Part shown: piece after piece, positions 1 through 17,699 of the stretch | Numbering within the stretch: position 1 is the stretch's first letter | Layout: each line of letters opens with the position of its first letter | Notes under the pieces: generated by a model | Told to the model about the DNA's origin: nothing | Database searches by the model: none | What the model saw: only the letters and a program-made list of their open reading frames with translations | Assembly (NCBI RefSeq): GCF_002075345.1 | Contig: NZ_NAEW01000010.1 | Span: 1 to 64,000 of the forward strand | DNA from: Citrobacter braakii | GTDB taxonomy: Bacteria; Pseudomonadota; Gammaproteobacteria; Enterobacterales; Enterobacteriaceae | Length of the DNA stretch: 64,000 bases | Reading direction: 5' to 3' | Program-made: the position numbers and the translations under genes

Positions 1-94
1 TTTACGGGCCGTAAGTAACGAAGTCTGATGCAAATGTCAGATCGTATGCGCCTGTTAGGGCGCGGCTGGTAACAGAGCCTTATAGGCGCATCCG

Positions 95-118
95 AAAAAC
101 CTCCGGCTATGCCGGAGG
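95..118 (-). terminator. Rho-independent terminator, minus orientation
   Basis: An 8-bp perfect stem (CCTCCGGC / GCCGGAGG) with a 3-base loop is followed, when read on the minus strand, by five T residues. It could end transcripts coming leftward from yfgG or from something unrecognised in the gap; on the plus strand no U-tract follows. Confidence 0.55.
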
Positions 119-532
119 ATATTTATTGCGCGAATTTTATCGATGCGACAGTCCTGCTCGATAGTAGGGTTAATCACACACTTAACGTCTGCGATCCATT
201 CAACACCGCTTCTTATTTACGGAAATAATAAAAAGTACTCATGGTATTACCCTGTGGAATTTAATAATGGTAACAATTCAGATAAGCATTTAATTTCATG
301 CTAAATATGAATGTTTTAGTCAGTGATATTTTCTAGCGATATTAATTAGCGTCTATTTGAGCGCAGTGTATCTTTTTTATATCCAGTACACTGGAACGTA
401 AAAAAATCAGCGCGAATGGCGCGGTGAAGTGGGATTAAAAGATGGTGTATTTGTGCGAAAAACACGGTTGATTATCCGATATATCAGCACGTGTGGGCGG
501 GCAAGACTACGTGAAGTTTCATCACTCAAATC

Positions 533-577
533 CCTTACCGGATGGTTAAATGTCAGGCGATTAGCCATCCGGTAAGG
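533..577. repeat. REP-like inverted repeat downstream of yfgG
   Basis: Arms CCTTACCGGATGG (533-545) and CCATCCGGTAAGG (565-577) are a perfect 13-bp inverted repeat around a 19-base loop. The GGATGG/CCATCC core resembles enterobacterial REP elements. It lies just past the yfgG stop on the yfgG transcript and may stabilise or end it. Confidence 0.55.
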
Positions 578-612
578 AATCTTAATGCTGGGGGTATCCT
601 CGGCGCGAGCGA

Positions 613-816
613 TCAGCGTACGTCAGTTTGTGCAGGAGATGCCTGTTGCGGCAGGGTGATCTGCTGAGTTTCTTTTTTGTTCTGGTGGTGGTGCCACGCA
701 CCTATGGCGGAGTAGACGAAGCGTCCGAAGAAGAAAAGAAAGCTGATAAGCAGTACGATCCGGATCATGCGACTGTTAAATCGGTGTCGTTTGCGTAGGC
801 TGGTAACCTGGCTCAC
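613..816 (-). CDS. yfgG: YfgG, small inner-membrane protein
   Basis: Predicted 67-residue protein starting MSQVTSLRKRHRFNSRM, very close to E. coli YfgG. It has a basic N-terminal segment, one hydrophobic helix (about residues 17-35, rich in I, L and F) and a polar, histidine-containing tail, which fits a single-pass membrane protein. The start is taken as GTG at 816 because an AAGGA ribosome site sits just upstream and the protein then aligns with E. coli; an ATG at 858 would add 14 unrelated residues. E. coli YfgG has been linked to tolerance of nickel and cobalt, which I cite from memory. It is divergent from pdeA. Confidence 0.85.
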   Translation of the reverse strand: MSQVTSLRKRHRFNSRMIRIVLLISFLFFFGRFVYSAIGAWHHHQNKKETQQITLPQQASPAQTDVR

Positions 817-1024
817 AAAAGGTTCCTTGTAGTGTACCCAACTGAGGGCGATAGTCACATTAAGGCATACTGTGAGGGAATGGTCAATTTTTCGTTATGT
901 AAAATTGCTTCAGTTGTTTTATCTATTTATGTTATGGAAATTAATATTATTATTTGCATTAATAATGGGATAACGATAAAAAACCATGAAAAGAGTAATA
1001 ATTGATTAATGAGGGACTTATTTA

Positions 1025-1065
1025 TTGATGTGTATCAAGCATCACCCTTTGCTGACAACTAAAAT
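1025..1065 (+). promoter_or_regulatory. FNR box and -10 of pdeA
   Basis: TTGAT-GTGT-ATCAA at 1025-1038 is a perfect FNR consensus. A -10-like TAAAAT lies at 1060-1065. If transcription starts about 7 bases after it, the FNR box is centred near -41, the class II activation position. The arrangement predicts oxygen-repressed, FNR-activated expression of pdeA, matching reports for E. coli yfgF. Confidence 0.8.
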
Positions 1066-1166
1066 TGATGAGTCATTTTAATGTATTTAACTTTATCGTT
1101 TTAACGTCAGGTGGGATGCCTGTCCGAATACCCCCTGCAGGATGTGCGGGATTCTACTGAGCATCT

Positions 1167-7029
<5,863 letters not shown>

Positions 7030-7200
7030 TACCACTTTTACTCCGTTTCATTCACGGGACACTACCGATTTATTATGGCGAGCATTGCTCTCAGATGTCC
7101 AACAGTGCCAGAAAAATATGACAATAAACCGTCTGATAGCAAAGAGAAAGGGGGAGCGTAGATGAATACCGGAGATGTTAACCGGAAAAGGTATTTATGC

Positions 7201-7232
7201 CTGTAAACCGGATGATGAGATCCGGTTTACAG
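7201..7232. repeat. Perfect 13-bp inverted repeat, purN-ppk gap
   Basis: CTGTAAACCGGAT and ATCCGGTTTACAG flank a 6-base loop. It lies just after the purN stop on the purMN transcript and upstream of ppk. It probably forms the purMN 3' hairpin, though no long U-tract follows in that direction. Confidence 0.5.
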
Positions 7233-7239
7233 GTTGATT

Positions 7240-9008
<1,769 letters not shown>

Positions 9009-9080
9009 TCAAGTTTTATGTGCTGATTTTTTCAGCATTTTACAATCATTTATCTATTTGTTTGAACTGCGCCACGAAAA

Positions 9081-9151
9081 TGAAACCGGGTACAGTCTTG
9101 TGCTTGAAACCTGCCTGCTGAATACACAGTATCGTACTGAAACCGGTTTCT
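9081..9151 (+). promoter_or_regulatory. AscG-like operators upstream of the GH1 gene
   Basis: TGAAACCGGTTTCT at 9138-9151 matches the AscG consensus TGAAACCGGTTTCA at 13 of 14 positions and contains the palindrome GAAACCGGTTTC. A second copy at 9081-9094 (TGAAACCGGGTACA) matches 12 of 14, and a half-site TGAAACC starts at 9105. All lie in the divergent purM/GH1 gap, nearer the GH1 gene. No LacI-family regulator gene lies nearby, so the regulator would act from elsewhere. Confidence 0.7.
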
Positions 9152-9195
9152 GTTTTCTGTTGCGGACCTCATCAACAGCGTTTTGCACAGAGTAA

Positions 9196-10644
<1,449 letters not shown>

Positions 10645-10664
10645 AATTCATAGCATTGACAGCC

Positions 10665-10694
10665 AGCCCCGCCAATAATGCGGGGCTTGTTTTA
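10665..10694 (+). terminator. Rho-independent terminator of the GH1 gene
   Basis: AGCCCCGC, 7-base loop, GCGGGGCT, then TGTTTTA. It lies 21 bases past the GH1 stop and separates the gene from upp. Confidence 0.85.
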
Positions 10695-10708
10695 TACTCA
10701 TCATCCAG

Positions 10709-10794
10709 ACGCAAACGACTTTGGTTGATCCATATCAAGCGTATCCAGTGTTGCGCCAGAGACGAAAAGCGGTATAATCCGGCGATTTTTTTTG
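10709..10794 (+). promoter_or_regulatory. upp promoter with T8 initial transcribed tract
   Basis: -35 TTGCGC (10751-10756), 16-base spacer, -10 TATAAT (10773-10778). About 6 bases on, the start region reads GATTTTTTTTG (10784-10794). The same sequence in E. coli upp causes UTP-dependent reiterative transcription: high UTP makes polymerase slip on the T tract and abort, low UTP permits elongation. A partial PurR-like site, ACGCAAACGACTTTGG, lies at 10709-10724 (11 of 16 to consensus, weak). Confidence 0.8.
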
Positions 10795-10827
10795 TGGTTG
10801 CCACTCGTCTGAGGAAAGGAGAAGAGT

Positions 10828-11454
10828 ATGAAGATCGTGGAAGTCAAACACCCACTCGTCAAACACAAGCTGGGACTGATGCGTGAAAACGACATCAGCA
10901 CTAAACGCTTTCGTGAACTCGCCTCGGAAGTTGGCAGCCTGCTGACTTATGAAGCAACCGCTGGTCTGGAAACCGAAAAGGTGACCATTGAAGGCTGGAA
11001 TGGTCCGGTTGAAGTTGACCAAATCAAAGGTAAAAAAATCACCGTTGTGCCAATCCTGCGTGCGGGCCTGGGCATGATGGAAGGCGTACTGGAAAACGTT
11101 CCGAGCGCGCGTATCAGCGTGGTTGGTATGTACCGTAACGAAGAAACGCTGGAGCCGGTTCCGTACTTCCAGAAGCTGGTATCTAACATCGATGAGCGTA
11201 TGGCGCTGATCGTTGACCCGATGCTGGCAACCGGCGGTTCCGTTATCGCCACCATCGACCTGCTGAAAAATGCAGGCTGCACCAGCATTAAAGTGCTGGT
11301 CCTGGTTGCGGCACCGGAAGGTATCGCGGCACTGGAAAAAGCGCACCCGGATGTTGAGCTGTACACGGCCTCCATCGATCAGGGGTTGAACGAGCACGGA
11401 TACATTATTCCGGGGCTCGGCGATGCCGGCGATAAGATTTTTGGTACCAAGTAA
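10828..11454 (+). CDS. upp: Uracil phosphoribosyltransferase
   Basis: 208-residue cytoplasmic salvage enzyme making UMP from uracil and PRPP. The PRPP-binding loop is in [19 protein letters not shown] and the uracil-binding part in [24 protein letters not shown]. The length equals that of E. coli Upp, and RBS AGGAAAGGAG precedes the ATG. It is followed by uraA, with a terminator/attenuator hairpin between them. Confidence 0.97.
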   Translation: MKIVEVKHPLVKHKLGLMRENDISTKRFRELASEVGSLLTYEATAGLETEKVTIEGWNGPVEVDQIKGKKITVVPILRAGLGMMEGVLENVPSARISVVGMYRNEETLEPVPYFQKLVSNIDERMALIVDPMLATGGSVIATIDLLKNAGCTSIKVLVLVAAPEGIAALEKAHPDVELYTASIDQGLNEHGYIIPGLGDAGDKIFGTK

Positions 11455-11470
11455 ACGAATAAGTGAAAAG

Positions 11471-11499
11471 AAGCCGACTTTAAGAGTCGGCTTTTTTTT
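11471..11499 (+). terminator. Terminator between upp and uraA
   Basis: Stem AAGCCGACT / AGTCGGCTT with a 5-base loop and a run of eight T (11492-11499, overlapping the stem end). It should make uraA expression lower than upp by partial read-through, unless uraA has its own promoter in the next 50 bases. Confidence 0.85.
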
Positions 11500-11549
11500 G
11501 AATATAACAACCCAAGGCTAATAACAAACAACACTCAGAGGAAAACACT

Positions 11550-12839
11550 ATGACGCGCCGTGCTATCGGGGTGAGTGAAAGACCGCCGCTTTTACAGACA
11601 ATCCCGCTTAGTTTGCAGCACCTGTTCGCTATGTTTGGCGCAACGGTTCTGGTGCCAGTCCTGTTCCACATCAACCCGGCTACCGTTCTGCTGTTTAACG
11701 GCATTGGTACGTTGCTGTATCTCTTTATCTGTAAAGGTAAAATTCCTGCGTATTTGGGTTCCAGCTTCGCATTCATTTCCCCGGTACTTCTGTTGCTGCC
11801 GTTAGGGTATGAAGTGGCGCTGGGTGGTTTCATTATGTGCGGCGTTCTGTTCTGCCTGGTTTCTTTCATCGTTAAGAAAGCAGGAACCGGCTGGCTGGAT
11901 GTCATGTTCCCTCCTGCGGCGATGGGCGCAATCGTTGCCGTCATCGGTCTGGAGCTGGCTGGCGTCGCTGCGGGCATGGCGGGGTTACTGCCAGCAGAGG
12001 GGCAATTACCGGATTCAAAAACCATCATCATCTCAATGGTGACGCTGGCGGTTACGGTATTTGGCTCTGTACTGTTCCGCGGTTTTATGGCGATTATCCC
12101 GATTCTGATTGGGGTGCTGGCCGGCTACGCGCTCTCCTTCGTGATGGGGGTCGTGGACACCACGCCGATTGCGCAGGCCCACTGGTTTGCTCTGCCAACG
12201 TTCTACACGCCGCGCTTTGAATGGGTTGCCATTCTGACCATCCTGCCGGCGGCGCTGGTGGTCATCGCTGAACACGTTGGACACCTGGTGGTGACGGCGA
12301 ATATCGTGAAAAAAGATTTGATTCGCGATCCTGGCCTGCATCGTTCTATGTTTGCCAACGGCCTGTCTACGGTTATCTCTGGTTTCTTCGGCTCTACGCC
12401 GAACACCACGTACGGCGAAAACATTGGCGTAATGGCGATTACTCGTGTTTACAGTACCTGGGTTATCGGCGGCGCGGCAATTTTTGCCATTCTGCTCTCC
12501 TGCGTGGGCAAACTGGCGGCGGCGATCCAAATCATTCCGCTGCCGGTCATGGGGGGCGTATCGCTGCTGCTGTACGGCGTGATTGGTGCTTCCGGTATTC
12601 GCGTACTGATCGAGTCAAAAGTTGATTACAACAAGGCGCAAAACCTGATCCTGACCTCGGTTATTTTGATCATCGGCGTGAGTGGTGCGAAAGTTCACAT
12701 TGGTGCCGCTGAGCTGAAAGGCATGGCGCTGGCGACCATTGTTGGCGTTTGTCTGAGCCTGATTTTCAAAGTTATCAGCCTGCTGCGTCCGGAAGAAGTC
12801 GTGCTTGACGCGGAAGATGCCGACAGTCCGCAACAGTAA
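11550..12839 (+). CDS. uraA: Uracil:proton symporter UraA
   Basis: 429-residue inner-membrane transporter of the nucleobase-ascorbate (NCS2) family, taking up uracil with protons. It shows many hydrophobic helices, and the family sequences LQHLFAMFGATVLVPVL, AEHVGHLVVTANI (with the substrate-binding Glu) and FFGSTPNTTYGENIGVMAITR. The length matches E. coli UraA. Second gene of upp-uraA: uracil is imported and immediately trapped as UMP by Upp. Confidence 0.96.
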   Translation: MTRRAIGVSERPPLLQTIPLSLQHLFAMFGATVLVPVLFHINPATVLLFNGIGTLLYLFICKGKIPAYLGSSFAFISPVLLLLPLGYEVALGGFIMCGVLFCLVSFIVKKAGTGWLDVMFPPAAMGAIVAVIGLELAGVAAGMAGLLPAEGQLPDSKTIIISMVTLAVTVFGSVLFRGFMAIIPILIGVLAGYALSFVMGVVDTTPIAQAHWFALPTFYTPRFEWVAILTILPAALVVIAEHVGHLVVTANIVKKDLIRDPGLHRSMFANGLSTVISGFFGSTPNTTYGENIGVMAITRVYSTWVIGGAAIFAILLSCVGKLAAAIQIIPLPVMGGVSLLLYGVIGASGIRVLIESKVDYNKAQNLILTSVILIIGVSGAKVHIGAAELKGMALATIVGVCLSLIFKVISLLRPEEVVLDAEDADSPQQ

Positions 12840-12934
12840 ATCTCTTACCGGGTGGCGATGCTGCCCGGTTCTATCACGACGTATTTCTGTGTTAAACTCA
12901 ACGCGATTTTATGAAATCCTGGGTTGAGGTATCT

Positions 12935-13636
12935 CTGAACACACCGGCACAGCTCTCTTTGCCACTTTATCTTCCTGACGACGAAACTTTCGCAAGTTTC
13001 TGGCCGGGGGATAACTCCTCTTTACTGGCTGCACTGCAAAACGTGCTGCGTCAGGACCATAGCGGGTATATTTATCTCTGGTCGCGTGAAGGCGCTGGCC
13101 GTAGTCATTTGCTGCATGCAGCTTGTGCGGAACTGTCCGCGCGCGGCGATGCGGTAGGCTATGTGCCGCTCGACAAGCGTACCTGGTTCGTCCCCGAGGT
13201 GCTCGACGGTATGGAGCATTTATCGCTGGTATGCATCGATAACATCGAATGTGTGGCCGGGGATTCGCTGTGGGAAATGGCGATCTTTGATCTCTACAAC
13301 CGCATCCTGGAGTCGGGGAAAACGCGTCTGCTGATCACCGGCGATCGCCCGCCAAGACAGCTGAATCTGGGGTTGCCGGATCTCGCCTCGCGCCTGGACT
13401 GGGGACAAATCTACAAGCTGCAGCCGCTTTCCGATGAAGATAAGCTGCAGGCGTTGCAATTACGCGCCAGACTTCGTGGGTTTGAACTGCCGGAAGATGT
13501 GGGACGCTTCCTGCTCAAGCGTCTGGATCGAGAAATGCGTACGCTGTTTATGACGTTGGATCAGCTTGATCATGCATCGATCACCGCCCAGCGTAAGCTG
13601 ACCATTCCATTCGTAAAAGAGATACTGAAGCTGTAA
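12935..13636 (+). CDS. hda: Hda, regulator of DnaA activity
   Basis: 233-residue AAA+ protein, paralogue of DnaA domain III. With the beta clamp it stimulates hydrolysis of DnaA-bound ATP and so prevents re-initiation. The clamp-binding motif QLSLPL is at residues 5-10 of the form given here, and [13 protein letters not shown] is the Walker A region. The start is set at CTG 12935 (reading NTPAQLSLP next), 4 bases after a TTGAGGT ribosome site; E. coli hda is reported to use a CUG start at this place and has 233 residues. The in-frame ATG at 12911 would add eight residues and has no clear ribosome site. Confidence 0.9.
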   Translation: MNTPAQLSLPLYLPDDETFASFWPGDNSSLLAALQNVLRQDHSGYIYLWSREGAGRSHLLHAACAELSARGDAVGYVPLDKRTWFVPEVLDGMEHLSLVCIDNIECVAGDSLWEMAIFDLYNRILESGKTRLLITGDRPPRQLNLGLPDLASRLDWGQIYKLQPLSDEDKLQALQLRARLRGFELPEDVGRFLLKRLDREMRTLFMTLDQLDHASITAQRKLTIPFVKEILKL

Positions 13637-13638
13637 GC

Positions 13639-13661
13639 GCCGCAGCCGAAGAGACTGCGGC
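13639..13661. terminator. Hairpin between convergent hda and yfgD
   Basis: GCCGCAG / CTGCGGC, 7-bp stem with a 9-base loop, in the 35-base gap between the two stops. It probably acts for both genes, although T-tracts are poor. Confidence 0.5.
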
Positions 13662-13671
13662 AGGTTTCAGG

Positions 13672-14031
13672 TTAACCGATGATTTCCAGTACCTGCTCCG
13701 GCGGGCGTCCAATTCTCGCCTGGCCTTTGGCAACCACAATCGGGCGCTCCATCAATTTCGGGTTTTCCACCATTGCCTGAATCAGCGCATCTTCACTCAG
13801 ATTTACGTCCGCCAGATTAAGTGACTTATAGAGATCTTCTTTCTGGCGCATCAGCTCGCGCGCGCTGGACATGCCCAGCATCTGCAACAATTCACGCAGG
13901 GTTGTGGCGTCAGCCGGGGTTTCCAGATACAACACCACTTCCGGGTCCACGCCGTTGGACTTCAGTAACTCCAGCGTTTCACGGCTCTTGGAGCAGCGTG
14001 GGTTATGGTAGATTTTAATCGCGTCTGACAT
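13672..14031 (-). CDS. yfgD: YfgD, ArsC-family protein
   Basis: 119-residue protein of the glutaredoxin-dependent arsenate reductase (ArsC/Spx thioredoxin-fold) family. The catalytic-type cysteine lies in IYHNPRCSKSRETL near residue 12, and the family end RPIVVAKGQARIGRPPEQVLEI is present. The start is ATG 14031 (MSDAIKIYHN) with AAGGAGAAG just upstream; an ATG at 14046 would add five residues. No arsR or arsB gene is nearby, so a true role in arsenate resistance is unproven. It follows bepA on the same strand, separated by a REP element. Confidence 0.9.
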   Translation of the reverse strand: MSDAIKIYHNPRCSKSRETLELLKSNGVDPEVVLYLETPADATTLRELLQMLGMSSARELMRQKEDLYKSLNLADVNLSEDALIQAMVENPKLMERPIVVAKGQARIGRPPEQVLEIIG

Positions 14032-14055
14032 GACTTCTCCTTGCATAACAATCCT

Positions 14056-14104
14056 GCCGGATGGCGACCAAAGGCCTTATCCGGCCTACATATCGCCATC
14101 CGGC
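14056..14104. repeat. REP element, bepA-yfgD gap
   Basis: GCCGGATGGCGA (14056-14067) and TCGCCATCCGGC (14093-14104) form a perfect 12-bp inverted repeat enclosing GGCCTTATCCGGCC, the usual BIME layout. It lies in the 3' untranslated part of bepA. Confidence 0.85.
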
Positions 14105-14117
14105 AAGGGTTCGATAA

Positions 14118-15581
14118 TTACATTTTCGTATACGGTTTAAAGCGCTCTTGCAGTTGGCGTAGCTGGTCGATACGGGCATCGTATCTGGCCTGCTGCTGGC
14201 TACCCAGCTTGACCTGTGAGCTTGCGCTGCTGAGCATCGAAATCGCCTGATCCAGACGTCCTGCGAGGGCATACCCTTCCGCGCGGGCCGCCAGCTCTTG
14301 ATCGCGGTTGTTCAGGTTGGCTTCCGTTTGCGCTAACAGATCCCAGCCGTTAGGGTCGTTCTTATGGTTAAACGTATAGCGATTCAGGATGGTCGCTGCC
14401 TCTTTGGCTTGCCCGGCCTGTAAATACGCATTTGCCAGGTTGAGCTGCAGTACCGGGTTGGTGCGCAGGTCGCGGGCGTTTTTCAACCGATTAATGGCAT
14501 CGCTGGTTTTCTTCTGGCCGAGATCGATATCCGTTGCCAGGTCGAGATACCAGGCATTGTTAGCATCTGCCGCCAGCAGCGGTTGCAGTGCTTTACGTGC
14601 CTCGTCATATTTACTGGCCTCCATTGCCTGCAATGCCCGGCCATACTGCGCCGCACGTTGCTCACGTATGTTGCCTTTCGACCAGTTACTCAGCAGGTCA
14701 TCGGTCAGCTGGTTGCGACCAGAGTTGTACATGCCTAAGGTGCGTGCCTTGGCCAGATAAAAATCTTCTGAAGACTGGACGACAGCCGGACGCATTTGGT
14801 TGGCGCGGTTACGGGCATCCGACAGACGGCTTTCTGGCAGGGGGTGAGTCAGCAAAATTTCTGGTGGACGCGAAGAGTAACGGGCCTGATCGAGCAATTT
14901 TTCCAGAAACGTCGGCATGGCCTGGGGATCGAATCCCGAGCGTTGCAGTACCTGAATACCTATGCGGTCTGCTTCCTGTTCGTTTTGCTGCGTAAAGCTA
15001 ATCATCCCCTGACGTGTACCCGCCAGCGTACCGGTCAGCGCCGCCATACCTGCTTGCGGGCTGGCCATCGCCAATAAAATTGACCCTAACGCACCCACCC
15101 ACGTTAGCGGCGCGCTGCGTTTCTGGTCTTCCATTGCGCGCGCCAGGTGACGCTGCGTAACGTGGGAAATTTCGTGCGCCATAACCGATGCCAGTTGGCT
15201 TTCGTTATCGGAATAGCGGAACAGTGCGGAGTGCAAAACAACGTTGCCGCCAAAGAAAGCAAAGGCGTTGATTTCATCGTTGTTAATCAAAAAGAAGGTG
15301 AAGGGCGTTTTTACCGAGTCGGCGTGCGAGACCAGACGCATCCCCAGCGCATTAATGTATTGCGTCAGCAACGGATCGTTAATTAATGGCGCACTGCCGC
15401 GCAGTTGGCGTACATAATAATCGCCCATCTGCATTTCCTGTCCTATGGAAAGCGTACTCCCTGCCGAGGTTCCCATATCAGGCAGGGTGTCCGCGGTTTC
15501 TGCAAATGCGGGCGCAACCTGACCGATGGTCAGTGCAGCAATGAGGGTAGCAACCAGGTTTTTTTTCAACTGCCTGAACAT
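14118..15581 (-). CDS. bepA: Periplasmic metalloprotease/chaperone BepA
   Basis: 487-residue M48-family zinc protease with a C-terminal TPR domain. It helps LptD assembly at the BAM complex and degrades stalled outer-membrane proteins. A signal peptide ends near VAPAFA (about residue 27). HEISH (H136, E137, H140 by E. coli numbering, equal length) gives two zinc ligands and the catalytic Glu, and NEQEADRIG supplies the third ligand region. TPR helices fill the part after about residue 310. The start is ATG 15581 ([11 protein letters not shown]); an upstream ATG at 15653 would place 24 residues before the signal peptide. Divergent from perM. Confidence 0.95.
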   Translation of the reverse strand: MFRQLKKNLVATLIAALTIGQVAPAFAETADTLPDMGTSAGSTLSIGQEMQMGDYYVRQLRGSAPLINDPLLTQYINALGMRLVSHADSVKTPFTFFLINNDEINAFAFFGGNVVLHSALFRYSDNESQLASVMAHEISHVTQRHLARAMEDQKRSAPLTWVGALGSILLAMASPQAGMAALTGTLAGTRQGMISFTQQNEQEADRIGIQVLQRSGFDPQAMPTFLEKLLDQARYSSRPPEILLTHPLPESRLSDARNRANQMRPAVVQSSEDFYLAKARTLGMYNSGRNQLTDDLLSNWSKGNIREQRAAQYGRALQAMEASKYDEARKALQPLLAADANNAWYLDLATDIDLGQKKTSDAINRLKNARDLRTNPVLQLNLANAYLQAGQAKEAATILNRYTFNHKNDPNGWDLLAQTEANLNNRDQELAARAEGYALAGRLDQAISMLSSASSQVKLGSQQQARYDARIDQLRQLQERFKPYTKM

Positions 15582-15807
15582 AACCTCTGTCCTGTATTCT
15601 TTTTTGAGATAGCCATTTGACCAATGCCGTGAAGTATCGTTCACACTCCGCAAGCTTAGGGAGTGTAACTGCGAAACCTGACGATGAACACCCAGGAAAA
15701 ATGTCTTTTCACTTTGCGTAATCCGCTATAAAAAGCGAAGTCTTTTTTGTGACATTTCGATACAATTCGGGATCGCAATCCCGCTATTGGATTCATGGAA
15801 GGGTTTT

Positions 15808-16872
15808 ATGCTCGAAATGTTGATGCAATGGTATCGCCGCCGCTTTAGCGACCCCGAAGCCATCGCCTTGCTGATTATTCTGGTTGCCGGTTTTGGCATC
15901 CTGTTCTTTTTTAGCGGTCTTTTGGCGCCGCTGCTGGTCGCCATTGTGCTGGCGTACCTGCTCGAATGGCCGACAGTACGGCTGGAACATATTGGTTGTT
16001 CACGGCGTTGGGCAACATCGATTGTGTTGGTGGTGTTTGTCGGTATTTTGCTGCTGATGGCGTTTGTGGTAATGCCCGTTGCATGGCAACAGGGGATCTA
16101 CCTGATCCGCGATATGCCCGGCATGCTCAATAAATTGTCTGATTTTGCCGCCACCTTACCGCGGCGTTATCCGGCGCTGATGGATGCGGGCATTATTGAT
16201 GCGATGGCGGAGAATATGCGCTCGCGAATGCTCACCATGGGCGATTCGGTGGTGAAATATTCGCTGGCTTCACTGGTCGGATTGCTGACGCTGGCGGTGT
16301 ATCTGATTCTCGTCCCGTTGATGGTGTTCTTCCTGATCAAAGATAAAGGACAAATGCTGAACGCTGTGCGTCGGGTGCTGCCGCGTAATCGCGGACTGGC
16401 GGGGCAGGTGTGGAAAGAGATGAACCAGCAAATCACCAACTATATCCGCGGCAAGGTGCTGGAAATGGTGGTGGTTGGCGTGGCGACCTGGCTCGGCTTC
16501 CTGCTGTTTGGCCTCAACTATTCGCTGCTGCTGGCGGTGCTGGTAGGCTTCTCCGTGCTGATCCCGTACATCGGCGCTTTCGTGGTCACTATTCCGGTGG
16601 TCGGTGTGGCATTGTTCCAGTTCGGGCTTGGCACCGAGTTCTGGAGCTGTTTTGCCGTATACCTGATAATCCAGGCGCTGGACGGTAATTTGCTGGTGCC
16701 GGTGCTGTTCTCCGAGGCGGTAAATCTGCATCCGCTGGTGATTATTCTCTCAGTGGTGATATTCGGCGGCCTGTGGGGATTCTGGGGCGTATTCTTTGCG
16801 ATTCCTCTGGCGACGTTAATCAAAGCGGTAATGCATGCCTGGCCGGATGGTCAGGTCGTTGATGAACCCTAA
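15808..16872 (+). CDS. perM: PerM, AI-2E transporter family membrane protein
   Basis: 354-residue inner-membrane protein of the AI-2E/PerM permease family (about eight helices); transport substrate uncertain. Hydrophobic segments near residues 15-55, 60-85, 145-175 and 215-340 flank a soluble loop with DFAATLPRRYPALMDAG. The start is ATG 15808 (MLEMLMQWYRRRF) with GGAAGGG directly before it; a TTG at 15787 is less likely. It shares a 226-bp divergent gap with bepA. Confidence 0.92.
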   Translation: MLEMLMQWYRRRFSDPEAIALLIILVAGFGILFFFSGLLAPLLVAIVLAYLLEWPTVRLEHIGCSRRWATSIVLVVFVGILLLMAFVVMPVAWQQGIYLIRDMPGMLNKLSDFAATLPRRYPALMDAGIIDAMAENMRSRMLTMGDSVVKYSLASLVGLLTLAVYLILVPLMVFFLIKDKGQMLNAVRRVLPRNRGLAGQVWKEMNQQITNYIRGKVLEMVVVGVATWLGFLLFGLNYSLLLAVLVGFSVLIPYIGAFVVTIPVVGVALFQFGLGTEFWSCFAVYLIIQALDGNLLVPVLFSEAVNLHPLVIILSVVIFGGLWGFWGVFFAIPLATLIKAVMHAWPDGQVVDEP

Positions 16873-16879
16873 TCTGTTT

Positions 16880-16906
16880 GCTCCGGCGATGCAATGTCGC
16901 CGGAGC
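16880..16906 (+). terminator. Hairpin after perM
   Basis: GCTCCGGCGA / TCGCCGGAGC, a perfect 10-bp stem around a 7-base loop, 8 bases past the perM stop. No strong U-tract follows, so it may stabilise the 3' end rather than terminate by itself. Confidence 0.5.
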
Positions 16907-16989
16907 CGAACTTGTCTGACCTCTATCCACACATTCTGAATAATCTCTTCTGGTGTCGTTTTTCTCTGCGTTTGTCTTTAACTTGACCC

Positions 16990-17011
16990 GCGTGATGTCT
17001 TTAAGTCACGC
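16990..17011. promoter_or_regulatory. Inverted repeat in the yjiH leader
   Basis: GCGTGA and TCACGC face each other across 10 bases, 28 bases before the yjiH ATG. The spacing is too long for a CRP site (which needs 6). It could be an operator for an unknown regulator or an RNA hairpin in the leader. Confidence 0.3.
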
Positions 17012-17038
17012 AAGGAATAAGGCCAACAGGAGAACAAA

Positions 17039-17698
17039 ATGGGTCACAACACACACACGCAGCAGAAGGTGGGATGGGGCGGTTATCTCGCTTTTTTTAT
17101 TACGATTATTCTTTTTTCCGGTATGTTTGCGAAAAGTACCGAATGGTGGCGAGTCTTTGATTTCACCGTTCTCAACGGTGCGTTTGGGCAGATTAATGCG
17201 GCGGGGGACTCAGCGGTCTCTTTTCGCGGCACGGGCGGTATGGGCGCAAAAGACGGCTTCTTATTCGCGCTTGAGCTGGCGCCTTCCGTCATTCTTTCAC
17301 TCGGGATAATTTCCGTCACCGAAGGGCTGGGAGGGTTGCGTGCGGCACAGCAACTGATGACGCCAGTCCTGCGCCCGTTACTCGGTATTCCGGGTATTTG
17401 TTCGCTGGCGCTGATTGCGAATATGCAAAATACCGATGCTGCGGCAGGGATGACTAAAGAAATGGCGGAAGAGGGCATTATCACTGAACAGGAACGTGCC
17501 ATTTTTGCCTGCTGGCAAACCAGCGGCAGTGCGTGTATTACCAACTATTTTTCCTCGGGTGCTGCGCTGTTTACGATGGTTACCGTTCCGGTGATTACGC
17601 CGCTGGCGGTGATCCTTGTCTTCAAATTTGTGGGTGCGAACCTGCTGCGTTTGTGGATTGCGCAGCTGGAAAATCGCCGTACGCAGCAGGAGGCGTGA
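17039..17698 (+). CDS. yjiH: YjiH-like nucleoside-recognition (Gate) domain membrane protein
   Basis: 219-residue membrane protein resembling E. coli YjiH. Helices near residues 15-33, 75-95, 105-130 and 175-205 surround the polar sequence NMQNTDAAAGMTKEMAEEGI, and QTSGSACITNYFSSGAALFT is typical of this Gate family. Function is not established; the pair YjiH-YjiG is thought to form a two-subunit transporter-like protein. It overlaps no gene but ends 1 base before the yjiG start, and iadA follows, so import or export of beta-aspartyl peptides is a plausible inference. In E. coli this operon sits at a different locus. Confidence 0.85.
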   Translation: MGHNTHTQQKVGWGGYLAFFITIILFSGMFAKSTEWWRVFDFTVLNGAFGQINAAGDSAVSFRGTGGMGAKDGFLFALELAPSVILSLGIISVTEGLGGLRAAQQLMTPVLRPLLGIPGICSLALIANMQNTDAAAGMTKEMAEEGIITEQERAIFACWQTSGSACITNYFSSGAALFTMVTVPVITPLAVILVFKFVGANLLRLWIAQLENRRTQQEA

Positions 17699-17699
17699 G

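Larger units (their letters stand above)
1..612. other. Non-coding stretch at window start
   Basis: No convincing gene is visible in the first 612 bases in any frame. It holds a minus-oriented terminator-like hairpin near 95-118 and a 13-bp inverted repeat at 533-577 (both listed separately). In E. coli the lipoprotein gene yfgH lies beyond yfgG, but no lipobox protein is seen here. Stops occur within a few codons of base 1 in all plus frames, so at most a very short gene tail could be present. Confidence 0.6.

Noticed and set aside
1..40. Tail of a gene entering from the left
   Set aside because: Plus frames hit stops within 13 codons and no familiar C-terminus was recognised.
7105..7124. 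Possible Pho box upstream of ppk
   Set aside because: On the minus strand TTGTCAT and CTGGCAC resemble PhoB half-sites, but the 6-base spacing is longer than the usual 4, so I did not list it.
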